In this document: piece by piece, positions 36,120-47,690 of the stretch
Position numbering within the stretch: position 1 is the stretch's first letter
How the letters are laid out: each line of letters opens with the position of its first letter
Assembly (NCBI RefSeq): GCF_008831285.2
Contig: NC_045142.1
Location: 16,557,354 to 16,621,353 of the forward strand
Direction of reading: 5' to 3'
DNA from: Nymphaea colorata
Lineage: Eukaryota; Streptophyta; Magnoliopsida; Nymphaeales; Nymphaeaceae
Length of the DNA stretch: 64,000 nt
The notes under the pieces: model-generated
What the model was told of the DNA's origin: nothing
Database searches by the model: none
Seen by the model: only the letters and a program-made list of their open reading frames with translations
Program-made: the position numbers and the translations under genes

Positions 36120-37250
36120 ATGGCATAGTTCACATCACCTCATCATCATCGAATGGCGACAAAGAAGAGATTGAGTTGCAAAAAGATTGAGTAAAACATG
36201 TTACGAAGAGATAAAGTGTGTAGATAAATGTGCCTATGCTAGAATGTAATTTGTCACCAAATATGAGGCATACAATGTCTACAATTCTTATGCATTGAAA
36301 CACGAGTTTAGTGTAAGGAAGTATAGAAGTGGCAAAAAACACAAAGAGCATGGTTGTGAGAAGGTCATATGTTTGCTCGAAAGCAAGATCGAAGATATCA
36401 ACTCCATGCGTAAAGAAGTTCAAGATTGATACAATGTGCGGTTGTGCAGCCAAATTGATGTTTACAAGGCTTCCAAATGAAAAATATTGTGTTCATGTAT
36501 TCTGAGTGACACAATCATCTATTGGCACCTCCTCGCATGAGTTGCATGTTGAGGTTGCATCGCAAATTGTTAGCATTGCATTCTAAAATAAGTGAGTTGG
36601 CTGATGGTGTAGGCATACCACCAAGAAAGACATATAACCTTTTATTAAATTAGATTGTGGTCGTGAAAATGTTCTATTCACATGCATGGATCATAGAAAC
36701 TACTTAAGGAGAAAGAAAACAAAATCAATAAAAGAAAGAAAATTTATTGTATTGGTCGATTGCATGCAGAAAAGATTAAGCAAAGACACATGGTTTTATA
36801 GTGTCATTTAGGTAGATGAGAATGATTATGACACAAATGTCTTCTAGGCAAACTCAATGTCAAGGGTAGATTATGAATGTTTCAGCAATGTGCTCGTTTT
36901 TTTACCAACTGTGAAGGTCAATACACATGGCTGGCCCTATGTCTACTTTCATCACTCTAAAAGTTGCACATTCAGCAGTGCATTCTGCTTTGATCAGACC
37001 ACTGAGACATTAGTTGCAGTGTCCCACGTATGGCTAGAGGCGTATCATCAACCGAGTTTGTGGTATAGATTCCAAAATGCAGTGAAGAATAGATGACATA
37101 TTCTGAATCAGAAGGCTGGTTTTAAGAACAACTTTGCAAAATGCATCATTGAGTGTGAAGATGGTGACATTCGAAACTACATGGAAACAAATGATTGAAA
37201 CATATGACTTAGAATAAAATATGTGGCTTCAAAAGTTTTATAGGAACAAA
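36120..37250 (+). pseudogene. FAR1/FHY3-like (MULE) transposase relic
   Basis: Broken plus-strand frames follow the FAR1 domain order. At 36260-36340, 'EAYNVYNSYALKHEFSVRKY' is the start of the FAR1 DNA-binding domain. Near 36430-36530 come 'AAKLMFTRLPNEKYCVHVF' and, after a frame change, 'HNHLLAPPRMS'. Around 36600, 'KISELADGVGIPPRKTYNLL' follows. The transposase core appears at 36800-37080 as MSRVDYECFSNVLVFLPTVK, HHSKSCTFSSAFCFDQTTET and VWLEAYHQ. The first catalytic Asp block ('VLVFLPTVK' in place of 'VLVFDPTVK') has lost its Asp. Stops and shifts are frequent. The sequence is cut at 37262 by the LTR of element D. FAR1/FHY3 proteins derive from such transposases, and this copy is clearly non-functional. 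Confidence 0.85.
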
Positions 37251-37262
37251 TAAAAGTGGTCA

Positions 37263-40200
37263 TGTCACACCCCGACCTTTTAACCCTCAAACTATTTTTT
37301 TTTTCTCAAAACATAAAGCATCGAGGTGTGACTACCCAACAATTCAAATTGACGATGAGCCAAGCAAAACAAAACAATGAGGCGAACTTTCATTGATATA
37401 ACCATTTTGTTTCCTACAAATTCACATCTATGTGCATGACCAAAAAGCCACAAAATCAATAACATTGATGCCTAACAAAAAAAAGACATCAATAATCCCA
37501 AAACATGACGCGCCGGCACTACAAACGACAATCCCAAAACCACCCCAGTAGGACGTGAGTGAAGCCATCCGCTCAACCTGTTGCCCTGGGTCCGCCAAAA
37601 CCTGAAAAAGAAAACAACTGAAGGCTCAGCCTTCGCAGTATGGCAACAAGCCAGGAAAATGCCAAACCCTCTCAAGTAAGGCTCAAATAAAGGGACAATT
37701 ATCAACCCATCTATCGTCATGTCGCGTCTGAGTGCGACACGTAAAAGCCACTTGATGGCCACACTAACACAACATCAGTCACATGCGAAGCATGCTTTAA
37801 CATAACACTTGCATTCATATCAATCACATATACGTCAGTCACATGCATTCTGTCAAACACATTGCATTTTCATTAACTTTAGTGCATTAACAGTTCCTGT
37901 GGGTGCAACACAGGCACGTGCACACCGCGGGCGGCCTACAGCCGAGAGACAATCCCCGTGGTGGCCCATAACAGTATGGATCCATTTCACCCGCTGCAGC
38001 AGTAGAGCACTCATCCCTGGATGTGTGAAGTCCAAGGTGAGATACTCAGCCTTCCCTAGGACACCCAGGTTGGGAAGGCGGGAGCCCAACGCTCCAAGCA
38101 CAACACACAACAGAACCCTGGGGCCTTGCACCGCCTGCGCTCTGACAGGCGAGACCAGTGGCAAATCAAGGGGGACGTCTCCCAACCACATAGCCACATC
38201 CCACTGGTCTCTCATCCCTTAGTTATTCATTCTTATCATTATAGTTACAATTTCACAAGCTGACTGGCTAGCACACGAGATTAGTACACTTCACGAGTGC
38301 ACCCACACCTCCGATTACCTCCACATGAGGTCTATACATACAGTAACAGTCATTGCTAGCCGTCATACCATATCGGTACAACTACCCTCCAAAACATCCA
38401 TCTGCATCATTGCCCATGGCAATGCATATGCAACAATATACACATTCATATCAATCATCACATCAATCACGTCAATCACCTCTTTGAAAAACTTAGCCAA
38501 TCCACAGAGAGTAGTCTCGATCTACGGTTGGCTCGTGGCTGTCCTATGCAGTTATCATTCTATGATGCTTTCTAATGCACAATTGGGGTCGAGGAGACAC
38601 TCGACTCGATACCCCGCCTCATCTGTCCTAAACAGATATCAATTCTAGCATGCACATGCCAATGCGTAACATTTTTAAAACGAATGACTAATAATCTTTC
38701 TAACCCATTCATATCATGTAAGCAACATACATATACTCATTCACAAAACAGTCAATCAATTAACATCACAATCCTAGGATCCCTTGATCCAAAGAGCACC
38801 CAATCACACAATTGCCCCAGGCAGGAATTTGCCTGGAATGTCGCCATACCTGTGGCGCGCTCACCAAATTCTTCAAAATGCCTCAAGCTTCGAACTCAAG
38901 GTCGACAGGATGAGCCCGGTGCACCTGCAAACATAAACAAGAATAAGGTTTCTACTAGATACCTACACCAATCAAACAGAAACGAACAGATACAAAAATA
39001 AAATCCTTGAGGCACGTGTCGTCGCCTCAAGAGGGTATCGATAGGTAGTGTCGACCAACAAGCTCTCCAATAGGCCTCCTCCTTTACGTCTTGACGTTGC
39101 CTCGAATTATCAAAGCCTTCAACCATCAATCAAACCATCACTAATTCCTTCATCAATAACGTTCTTTAAGTAAGACATCAACCTCAAGTCACATCCCAAT
39201 ACGCATATATCCCTAAATAACTTCATGATACACCGGTTCACCGAAGTCTGCGCTACACTCCCTAAGATGGTTCTAAATCTTCCCCACAACCTCACAATCT
39301 CTACCATGCTTCCCTAAAGCTTCGAAAATTAATCCATCATGCTTAAACGATCATTAAATACATGAATCATCACTTCCCAACGCAAATCCTAAGTTTCCCC
39401 CAAAAACAAAATCACTAACATGCGTCCCAAAATAATCAATTCTAAGCTTTAGCATGCTCGAACAATAATTATACATGCTTTAGAAGATAATATTCATTAC
39501 TTTGAGCTTGATTAGGTATTGCTCACCCCAAAACAAGCGTCCAACTGCTACAACCCTTCTAGCAACCACTTCACACGTCCGATCAAGTGCCAATGCTCGA
39601 GATTGCTTGTTGTCGCTGCTCACTACACGCCCTACTAGCAGGTGAGAGGGAAAAAACTTCCCTAAACCGCAATCCAACCCCCAAAATGCCATGGAAAGAG
39701 TCAACATACGTCCAAAAGGGTTCAACAGAAAATCTGTTGCTAACCCACGGTAGTAGTGGGAGAAAAAAAAAACGAAAAGGGACGCTGACAGAGAGGAGAG
39801 ACAGAGAGAGAAGGGGTTCGGTCAAGGGGGAAAAACGGCTGTGGGGTGAGAAGAGAGAGAAAGAACAGGTGGGGGAGTGCAGGTGAGTGAGAAGAGGGTC
39901 GAGCGGTAGAGAACCAGCGGAAAGAGGGGAAAGAAAGTGGCGATAGAGAAGAAGAGGGGACGTGCGGCAGAGAGCAAAACAAACAAAAGGGCATGAGTGG
40001 CAGAGCAAGAAAAATCGCACGAGAGAGAGAGGGTTTACCAAGCCGCCGCCGCCGCTACCACCTCCGTCGCCGTCGCCATTCCAGCCACCCCCACACCGTC
40101 CGCCACTCTCCTCCCTCTGCGCTGTCACGGGAGACCTCCAGGCGACGACGAAGAAGGAAGGGGAAAGGCGAGGGAGAAGGACCTCGCGTCGGGCCCTTAC

Positions 40201-40268
40201 GCGAGTGGGGGTCGGGTCCGGGTCTGGACCCTAGCTCGACCCGACCCGCCGAACCAACGAGCATTACA
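37263..40268 (-). repeat. 3-kb LTR of element D
   Basis: Plus-strand ends are TGTCACACCCCGACC and GAGCATTACA (TG...CA). It includes a GA-rich tract (39765-40030), a CCG-rich tract (40040-40130) and AT-poor stretches around 37900-38200 where long frames occur by composition only. The flanking pentamer GGTCA (37258-37262) would be one half of the target duplication. The frames at 37809-38222, 37853-38215 and 39583-40430 show no domain and overlap on both strands. Confidence 0.85.
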
Positions 40269-40290
40269 CCCTACCCTCCTAAAAAGAAAA
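40269..40290 (-). other. Polypurine tract of element D
   Basis: Minus-strand TTTTTAGGAGGGTAGGGTG runs into the LTR's TGTAATGC, the usual chromovirus second-strand primer position. Confidence 0.8.
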
Positions 40291-40317
40291 TTTCGTCCTC
40301 GAAATTTAGCTCATACC

Positions 40318-41375
40318 CTAGTGCAAGAACAAGTGCGGATATCTCTTCTGCATGTCCTCCTCATGCTCCCATGTACTCTCTTTCAACCCATGGTACTGCC
40401 ATTCCACTTTCACTAAAGGAATCCTCTTAGTGCGAAGCACTTGCTCTCGATGATCCACAATTCTAATGGGCTGTTCTACCATTGTCAAATCATCTTGTAC
40501 TAGAATACCTTGAAAATCAATCACATGTGTCGGATCTGGTACGTATTTTCGAAGCATAGAAACATGGAAGACGTCATGAACGTGACTCAAATCTGGTGGT
40601 AACACCAATCTGTATGCCACCTCTCCAATCTTCTCTAATATCTCAAAAGGTCATACGAACCTCGGGCTCAATTTTCCCTTCTTACCAAAGCGAAAAACAC
40701 CCTTAGTAGGAGAAATCTTTAAAAACACATGATCACCCACCTCAAAAACCAATTCTCTACGACGAATGTCAGCATAACTTTTATGTCTACTCTGAGCAGT
40801 CAACAACTTTTTCTGTATCAATTTCACTTGGTCGGTGTAGTGTTGTAATACTAAAGGGTTTCGATCTTACCATCACCCAATTCGGCCCAACAAGTTGGCG
40901 ATCCTGACAGTCTTCCATACAAAGCCTCAAAAGGTGTCATCCCAATACTAGAGTGGTAACTATTATTGTAAGCAAATTCTGTCAGTTTCATATGTTTGTC
41001 CCATTCTCCTTTCCACTCTAAGACACATGCACGCAACATGTCTTCTAAGGTCTGAATAGTCCTCTCTGATTGCCCATCAGTTTGGGGATGAAATGTTGTG
41101 CTCATCCTAAGCTTGGTACCCAAAGCCCTCTGTAATTGCCCCCAAAACCTAGAGGTAAAACTCGGATCTCGATCCGAAATGATAGACTTTGGCACTCCAT
41201 GCAATCTCACTATCTCGCCAATATACAACTCTGCGAGACTCTCTAATGATTGACTGATTCTGATTGGCAGAAAGTGGGCGGACTTCGTAAGTCGATCAAC
41301 AATCACCCATATGGCATTCTGTTGTCTTTTGGTACGAGGCAACCCAACCACAAAATCCATCGTAATGTCTTCCCA
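40318..41375 (-). pseudogene. Integrase and chromodomain of element D
   Basis: 40851-41360 is an open stretch of 169 codons holding the integrase core: catalytic Asp in TMDFVVGLP, second Asp in [12 protein letters not shown], and Glu in '[12 protein letters not shown]'. 40318-40620 gives the C-terminal part, LPPDLSHVHDVFHVSMLRKY, and then a chromodomain ('VKVEWQYHGLKESTWEHEED'). A stop and frame change at 40620-40851 interrupt the link, and a TAG at about 41376, in the place of a Trp codon, separates integrase from RNase H. The chromodomain would steer integration to modified chromatin. Confidence 0.92.
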
Positions 41376-41378
41376 TTT

Positions 41379-42084
41379 CTACACTGGAATATCGATTCTT
41401 TGCAACAAGCCTCCTGGCCGCTGATGTTCTGCTTTTACCTGTTGGCAAATCAAACACTTTGCCACATATTCTGCAATTTCACGCTTCATTCCAGGCCACC
41501 AAAAATTTCTTCTCATATCTTGAAACATCTTTGTACTGCCCGGGTGAATAGAAAACTTAGATTTGTGAGCTTCATCAAGCAACAAACGCTTCACCCCTTC
41601 ATCTCTAGGAACCCATAATCTCTGTCGAAACCGCAATGAACCATCTTCATCTTGATGCCAATAAGAATTTGTCTTCTTGCTTTCTTCCATGTTCTTAGCA
41701 AACTCTGGATCTTCCTTTTGTTTCAATACAAGTTCTTCCATCAAAGGATGCCGAATCAAGGCCGTCATCCTTGCCCTGTTCTCATCACAAATGCAAGTTG
41801 CCAAGCTATCACATCTTGCAATAATGTCCAAGAACGAGTCAACATACGCCTTGGCATGCCTGCTCAACGCATCTGCCACCACATTCGCCTTGCCTGGATG
41901 ATACGATATGGTGAAATCATAATCCTTTAAATATTCGATCCATCTTCTTTGCTTCAAGTTGAGATCCCTTTGCGAGGATATATACTTCAAGGACTTGTGA
42001 TCTGTAACCACCTCGAATGTTGCACCATAAAGATAGTGTCTCCACATCTTCAATGCGAACACGACTGCTCCCAACTCCAAATCA
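41379..42084 (-). pseudogene. RNase H and RT end of element D
   Basis: The open frame from the gap edge reads DLELGAVVFALKMWRHYLYG, then [13 protein letters not shown] and YHPGKANVVADALSRHA (RNase H). It ends with WWPGMKREIAEYV and 'CLICQQVKAEHQ', the zinc-binding N-terminus of integrase. The first half of RNase H and all of RT lie in the gap. Confidence 0.92.
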
Positions 42085-42184
42085 NNNNNNNNNNNNNNNN
42101 NNNNNNNNNNNNNNNNNNNNNNNNNNNNNNNNNNNNNNNNNNNNNNNNNNNNNNNNNNNNNNNNNNNNNNNNNNNNNNNNNNNN
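42085..42184. other. Assembly gap of 100 N
   Basis: Exactly 100 N, a placeholder for unknown length. The left side is mid-RNase H of element D; the right side is unrelated AT-rich sequence. Several kilobases of element D are therefore probably missing. Confidence 0.98.
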
Positions 42185-42787
42185 AGAAAATGAAATGCAC
42201 ATATAAATTCATTTATATGTGTACGTATATAAAAAATTGTAAACGAAAATGTTAAACTATAGGGAAAAGAAGACAAAGAGGTAATTATGTGTATGTATAA
42301 GTATATGACACGTATATACACATATGCCTTTATGAATGTTGAAATCAAGAAATAACTTGAAAAATATCTGACTTCAGTTTTTCTATATAAGTCGATGAGG
42401 AACTTGGGCTCATGCAAGAGGCTAAATTAAGTTTCCGAAGCCTCATTGAAGATGGTTCTTGCTTTCAAAATTCTTTTGGAAACATGAATCCAAATATTTT
42501 TATATGTGAGCATAAATAATAATCATTTCATCTATTACAAGGAAATGGAGAGCAACATAAAAAAGCTCTTATTGGGATCCATATTCGGGTGATTTCAGGA
42601 AGATGCATTTTTTAACATGTACACTGAAGGGCTTTTTCAGGTTGGACAAATCCTACATCAAAATCAACATAATAATGAAGAAATTCCAACCCAAACGCTC
42701 GTTCTTATTGTTTATTTGCATATTAATTAAAAAAATTAGTTTACTATGCGTGAACATCATCTCAAACATGAACAATTAACAACATGA
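42185..42787. other. AT-rich sequence without a gene
   Basis: No coding frame. 42185-42350 is rich in ATAC/GTAT words, like the first 260 bases of the window. Confidence 0.5.
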
Positions 42788-43664
42788 ACGATTGACAAAG
42801 TCCTATCATGTAAATTAATCATTTCAATTCAACAGGACGGTTCACCTTTTTTTGACTTCTCCATCACTAAAAGTGAAAGCGTGGTGGAAGAATGAAATAA
42901 CGTGACAACTCTATGCCTTTTCAGTTCTTATGCATGTCTAGAGAGAGAGGGAGCGAGAGCAAACAGAAAGATGGGAATTCCTTCCGGCAATAGCTAGTGT
43001 TGATCGACGATCATGAAGATTCATGAGGACCGTGGTGTAGGTACTGTGAGTAGCTTTAAAATAGGGAAGGGAAGTTGGTCGATGAAGGCAGGGCTTTTCA
43101 AATGTGGTGTCATTAGCATGTGAGTTTTCTACATGCTTTTGTGGTTGATGCTGATTTGTGTTGAAGTTGGTGATATACGTGAGAGACTTCCTACATGAAA
43201 AAGGATGAAAGGTAGTAGAAACTTGTTATTTTGCTTGAGGAGTCATATTTAGCACTTGGTAAGTCCTATAAAAAAGACGTCAATTGCTTCTGATGTAACA
43301 GATTTGGATTTTTTCTGGTTGTCATGGTGTTCATAATTCCTGTTCTTCCATAGCCACCATATTGCCATGGGAAACACAATATTCCAACTTCACATACATA
43401 TTTTGATTTGAGCCTTTTTATTCCACCTCTTAAGTCTGCGTCTCTGCCACCAAGTCTGCAAGTTAATATCAAGGATGATTGAACTGTCATATAATGTATA
43501 TTAATGGTTCTATTCAACAGGGTGGCTCCTTTTTTTTGGCTTGTCTTCCACTAAAAGTGAAATGTGGTGGAAGAAAGAAACAATGTGACAGCTCATGCCC
43601 TTTGTGTCCTCTTGCATGTAGAGATAGAGACAAAGAGAGGGAGAGAGGAAAGAGATGGGAATTA
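42788..43664. repeat. Direct repeat pair, about 190 bp, 685 bp apart
   Basis: 42788-42980 and 43470-43664 align at a constant offset of 685. They share ATTCAACAGG, CACTAAAAGTGAAA, GTGGTGGAAGAA and the GA-rich tail up to GATGGGAATT. The 490 bases between them have no gene. They could be the ends of a small non-autonomous element or a diverged tandem duplication. Confidence 0.75.
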
Positions 43665-43859
43665 CATGTTTTATTCTTATTTTAAATAGTAGTTTGTGCT
43701 GCCGAGTGGGAGAGAGAAATTAGTTAAACTGGCACCCCCAAGTAATTTTATAGGAAATGGAACATAGATTAAACAATGTGCAAACTGTTAAGCTCAAAGA
43801 AATAAGACACAAAAATACAATTGGCCTCATAGATGGCTTAAAATTATTGGGTTGTACAA

Positions 43860-44200
43860 AAGGGTGAGCAATAAGCCGAGTACTGTTCGCACCCCACCCC
43901 TTTCTCAAAGGGGGTTGAAATGTGAATCAGCAAAGTTCTTTAAAATTGAGGTTTTGAAGAAAATATTTCAAGAGAAAGGGATCTGCCCATCGGTACGAGG
44001 TCCAACCATCCCAGACACCTTTAACAAGGGTAATTGGACCAAGGACAAAGGATCACTTGCACCATGCACGAGTTATTGATGCAAATCCTATATGCATGTG
44101 CATTGAGATTTTGGATTCCAGAACCAAAATTCATTTTGAATAAGTGACTTGAACTTGTTTTGAAAATGAATTTGGAGATTGGTGAGTTTTCAAGTTAACC
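43860..44200 (+). repeat. Dispersed repeat R1, copy 2
   Basis: Shares a continuous alignment with 61530-61830: GAGAAAGGGATCTGCCC, CGGTACGAGGTCCAACCAT, TTATTGATGCAAATCCTATA and GAATAAGTGAYTTGAACTTG. It passes directly into the LTR-like leader that follows. Confidence 0.85.
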
Positions 44201-45160
44201 ATGCCGAGGCCAGCCAGCAGTGTGGCTGAAGGCGAGATAGGGGCCATTGCTGCGGCAGCAGGGCAGCTAACCATGCCAAAGGTGTCGACCACGGCGCCCA
44301 CGCGTGTCGGGTCAAGAGCACGCGAGTGGGTGGCACCACAAGGCACCTAGGCGAGGTTGAAGGACCAACTCTTGGATTCCCCTTAGGCAACGCTCATGTG
44401 GCTGCAGTGGGAGGGGAGCGTGGAGCAGCAAAGGCTGAAAGGAGAGAGTCTGGCTGGAGCTGAGTTCCGTGGAGATTGAAGATCAGAATAGTGGACCACA
44501 ACTCGGTTTAGGCCAGATCAAAGCGGATGTCGAAACGTTTACCAAAACAACAGAGCAGCCTAGGGCGAACCTAGGTAAGTTACCCCTTGGATTCACAAGT
44601 CTGAGATCTTTTGGAGCGGTCGCAAATGGATCAACATCCGCGCCCATGTTTGATTTGCTTTAGCACTTTGTTTTAGTTGCTTTTGTAACGTCTCAGTTAT
44701 AGACACTTAGAATCGTTTTACATTTGTCTCATCTCAGATTAGAGCTTTAGAACCGAGACACTTTTGATGTATATAAGTCTTGTACAAAGGGGAAACCCAA
44801 ACACATTTTATTTCAATGAAGAATTGAGTATCGTTTTCACTCTCCTTCTCCATGTGGGGATTGTTTTCTCCACTTGTTCTCAACCGACGGTGGCCAGAGC
44901 TCTTCTCCAACCCCAACCGGCGTGGTCGGAGCTCTTGTTTCACCCATGGGCTTCCTCTTTCTCTTCATCTTCTCTCTATTAAAGTCCTTTCTTCCATAGC
45001 TGAGCGGATTCAAGGTTGTAGATCTCGTGAAGGGGCTACCAGCGACCTCCTTCAATGGTTCTTCATACCACCTATGTATCCCACCAGCAAGGTATTATTC
45101 AATCCACGGTGCATTCATCCTAACCACAAGGACGTTTAGAGGCTGGGATTGATCTATGGA
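44201..45160 (+). other. LTR-like leader region joined to R1
   Basis: After a GC-richer block there is a TATATAAG box (44770-44777). A transcript-start-like CT-rich segment follows about 60-130 bases downstream. This is the layout of a retrotransposon U3-R-U5 rather than of a gene. Frames of 60-95 codons on both strands overlap and have no domain. No primer-binding site was identified. Confidence 0.35.
44770..44777 (+). promoter_or_regulatory. Possible TATA box in LTR-like region
   Basis: TATATAAG, with a CT-rich stretch downstream at 44838-44880. Judged by sequence only. Confidence 0.35.
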
Positions 45161-47339
45161 AGGCTGCATAGGAGAATGATGTTCAACACTTGGGTGATTT
45201 CTTCCTATGTAGCATCGACGACCGGCATCCTTTGAAGATAGGCACCATTCTACCCTTGGTACTTCCATTTGAAGGTTGTTCTATACATCTGAATGAACTA
45301 GCCCTAAGGCACACGATCTGGCCCATCTTGCATGGTCCATGGGTTTTAAAATGGCAAAACTAGTTGTAGATCCTAGATCGGGTGAAGGAAGAAGCTTCTT
45401 AGGGATGACGCGGTTCTATCCTTTCCACGGGGCAGTTCTACATCGGAATCTTAAGGCTGAACCCTGAGTTTGATCGAGACATCTCTAACCACTGACAGCC
45501 CTCATTCAACATTTGTAGTGGAAAAGACATTCGGGAGAAAGGTGTCATTTGACGGCCATCGAGATCCTATTCTTCAGTTGGATCTAAGCTGCTGGAACCG
45601 CCACAGCCACAGCTAGAACAAGGGGCAGGTTCCAACAAAACTGGTGTGTGAAGTCATGCATATCAGTTTGGATGCCCATTAGTTACTAGTGTCTTGGCCT
45701 AGTTTGGCTGGAATCAGAGGAGTATCGGTGGAGCTGTGCGTGACGGATGAAGACCGGCTGTGCATCGGCAACTTTCTGGCCACACCTCACCCAAACAGCT
45801 AGCCGTTGCCCCAAAACATTCTAGGATTGTCCATGCATTATAACCACCATATTCTCTTAAGGTGTAATTTGTAAAGGGCAGTTGTGGCTTTTCATTGAGA
45901 GCTCATGCTAGGTGTTGAGAAACCCAAGCCGCCAGCCACATTTTGCAACTCTCTCGCTGCCAGAATTATTGGATAGAGCAGCCTCCCTCGAGCGCCAACA
46001 GTCCTCTTTGTAACAGTCCACCACAAAGGCAAGTCCCCTATAGCGTGTCCCACTCCTATGCATTCCAAAAAGGTAGGAGCCAGCCACCTCCACGCGCTTC
46101 CCCTTTCCCCACTTTCCATAACCGCCCTGAGATCCTAGCCCGTGATCTCTTAGCTCCAAAACAAGAAACCTTCCATGCGCCATTACCCCTTGCCATATCC
46201 AACCCTTCATTCCCCACGCGCTTTCCAATTTCTCTACGTGCCATACCTTTCCATAACGGCCCCTCGTCCTTCCCATCCATTACGCACAACTCTCTTGCCG
46301 TAATCCGCGGCCACTTCATCACTAGCCGTTGCTAACGTGAGACTTTCCTAAAGTAGAGGAAGTGTCGCCACCTTGCACCAACTGACCCTAACACCTAATC
46401 ATCCATCATTCCCATCCTACCCTTGCCCTTTAGACCTAACCTCACTGCATGCCACCTACATATTAGCCATACCAGAACCTACCTCTCTCAACCACAACCG
46501 AGCCTAGCATTTGGTCGAGCCCAGACAAGGTCACATCGGACCCAGCTCAGCTCAACCCAAACAAGACCCTCCTATTTATCCTCACCAAGCCGGACCTATC
46601 CTCTATGGCAGAATCAAGGAGCACCTTCACCTTCGAGGCAACTGAGCCTCTATCCACTGGAGCCTACTCATCAACAGCAAGGAGTGCCATAGCCGAGAAG
46701 GATACCCCTCTCGTATTCCAGCAGCAATCGGCAGAAGCTTTCACTTCCCTCGGCCAGGTGGGCCGAGTCCTTCATCCTCGATTGCTGAAATACTCGAGGG
46801 CAGCACCAAGCTGCCGGTTCTCACCTGAGTCCTTTGCTGCCCTAAGCCGGGACCGACTGGCAGGTATACTTCTTCCCTCCGTATAACAATGGGATTCTTT
46901 GGGTCTTTTGCTTTATGCCCGGCAACAACTTTGGCATCCACAGTGACCGTGGGCTGCCTGACCACCTATGGGCTTGGGTATGGTTTGGCCGTCCTAGGTA
47001 TGTATGACAGGATGTGTTGGATGTGCATGCTTGAATAGTTTGTTGAGTGAGGAGAGATATTCATGTATTGATCGCGCTTGTACTAGCCTCACAACCTTCT
47101 AGCAATTTGTAGTAGGTTCAAGCTTTTGGGTGGGTAACCTCTCCTATATTTTCCTTCCCATGGATTTTTGAGCCGGGGTTGCTGTCCGGCTGGGTATTCA
47201 TCTTGTAAATAACTTGTTTTTAGTTTTGTCCAATGGCTCTTCCGAGAGATCATGGGAGAGGATCGGCATCTGGCAGAGGTCTTGGTCGATGCCGTGTCTC
47301 GTCCTAACAGGTACCCAGCCCATATTGAGTCGGGCCAAG
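45161..47339. other. GC-richer sequence without a recognised gene
   Basis: Longer frames occur on both strands (45892-46335 and 46423-46886) but none has a domain, splice pattern or signal. A short ATG-led run at 47231-47300 (RDHGRGSASGRG-type) looks like a gypsy gag start and is too short to assign. The region may be the decayed interior of the element whose LTR-like leader lies at 44.2-45.1 kb. Confidence 0.4.
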
Positions 47340-47369
47340 GGCAGCCTTTTGGCCCTAGGGCCGACCCAA

Positions 47370-47690
47370 TAAATTCTTTCCTCGTAAGACCTGTTTTAGC
47401 AAAAGAAGTGAAGTATGCAACTTTAGTTTGAAAGTGGAGAATGCTTCAGTACATAATGGATCCTTCATGTCCCTTTTTCAACAGTACCAAGGACTAATCA
47501 GTCATGACATAATCAAGATGGTTGAACTTTTCTTTGGAATAAGAAGAATGGTGAATAAGTTTAATAGCACTGTGATTGTCCTGATTCTCAAGATAAAAGG
47601 AGCTACAAGTGTACAGCAGTAGCGACCTATTTCCCCATGTAACTTATTATATAAGGTCATTTCAAAGTGCTCGATGGAGGGAAAGTAGGA
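47370..47690 (+). pseudogene. LINE (L1-type) reverse transcriptase fragment
   Basis: The frame from 47428 reads FFQQ-type 'SLFQQYQGLISHDIIKMVEL', then NKFNSTVIVLILKIKGA, a TAG stop, and RPISPCNLLYKVISK. This is the order seen at the start of plant L1 RT, where the pattern is 'HTFISLIPK...DFRPISLCNV.YK.ISK'. Upstream, 47395-47427 reads PVLAKEVKYATLV, the preceding conserved helix. The catalytic YADD box would be about 400 bases further on and is absent, so this is a short 5'- and 3'-truncated piece. Confidence 0.8.

Larger units (their letters stand above)
37263..42084 (-). mobile_element. Ty3/gypsy chromovirus element D, 3' half
   Basis: A 3,006-bp LTR (37263-40268) is followed on the minus strand by chromodomain, integrase, RNase H and the end of RT. 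The sequence then enters the 100-N gap. The GGTCGGGGTGTGACA end and the GACGAAATTTTC...GGAGGGTAG leader before the LTR are typical of Tekay/Del chromoviruses, as is the LTR length. The RT N-terminus, protease, gag and 5' LTR are missing from the assembly. Confidence 0.9.

Noticed and set aside
37809-38222. Paired frames of 137 and 120 codons on opposite strands
   Set aside because: They lie inside the element D LTR, mirror each other and have no domain; the cause is local GC content.
39583-40430. Arg/Pro-rich frames of 90-181 codons
   Set aside because: They derive from GA and CCG simple sequence in the LTR of element D.
41949-42417. Frames running through the N gap
   Set aside because: The middle is undetermined sequence. 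Only the left part (RNase H of element D) is real coding remnant.
46605-46886. 93-codon plus-strand frame as a gene
   Set aside because: No domain, signal or splice context was recognised and similar-sized frames overlap it on the other strand.
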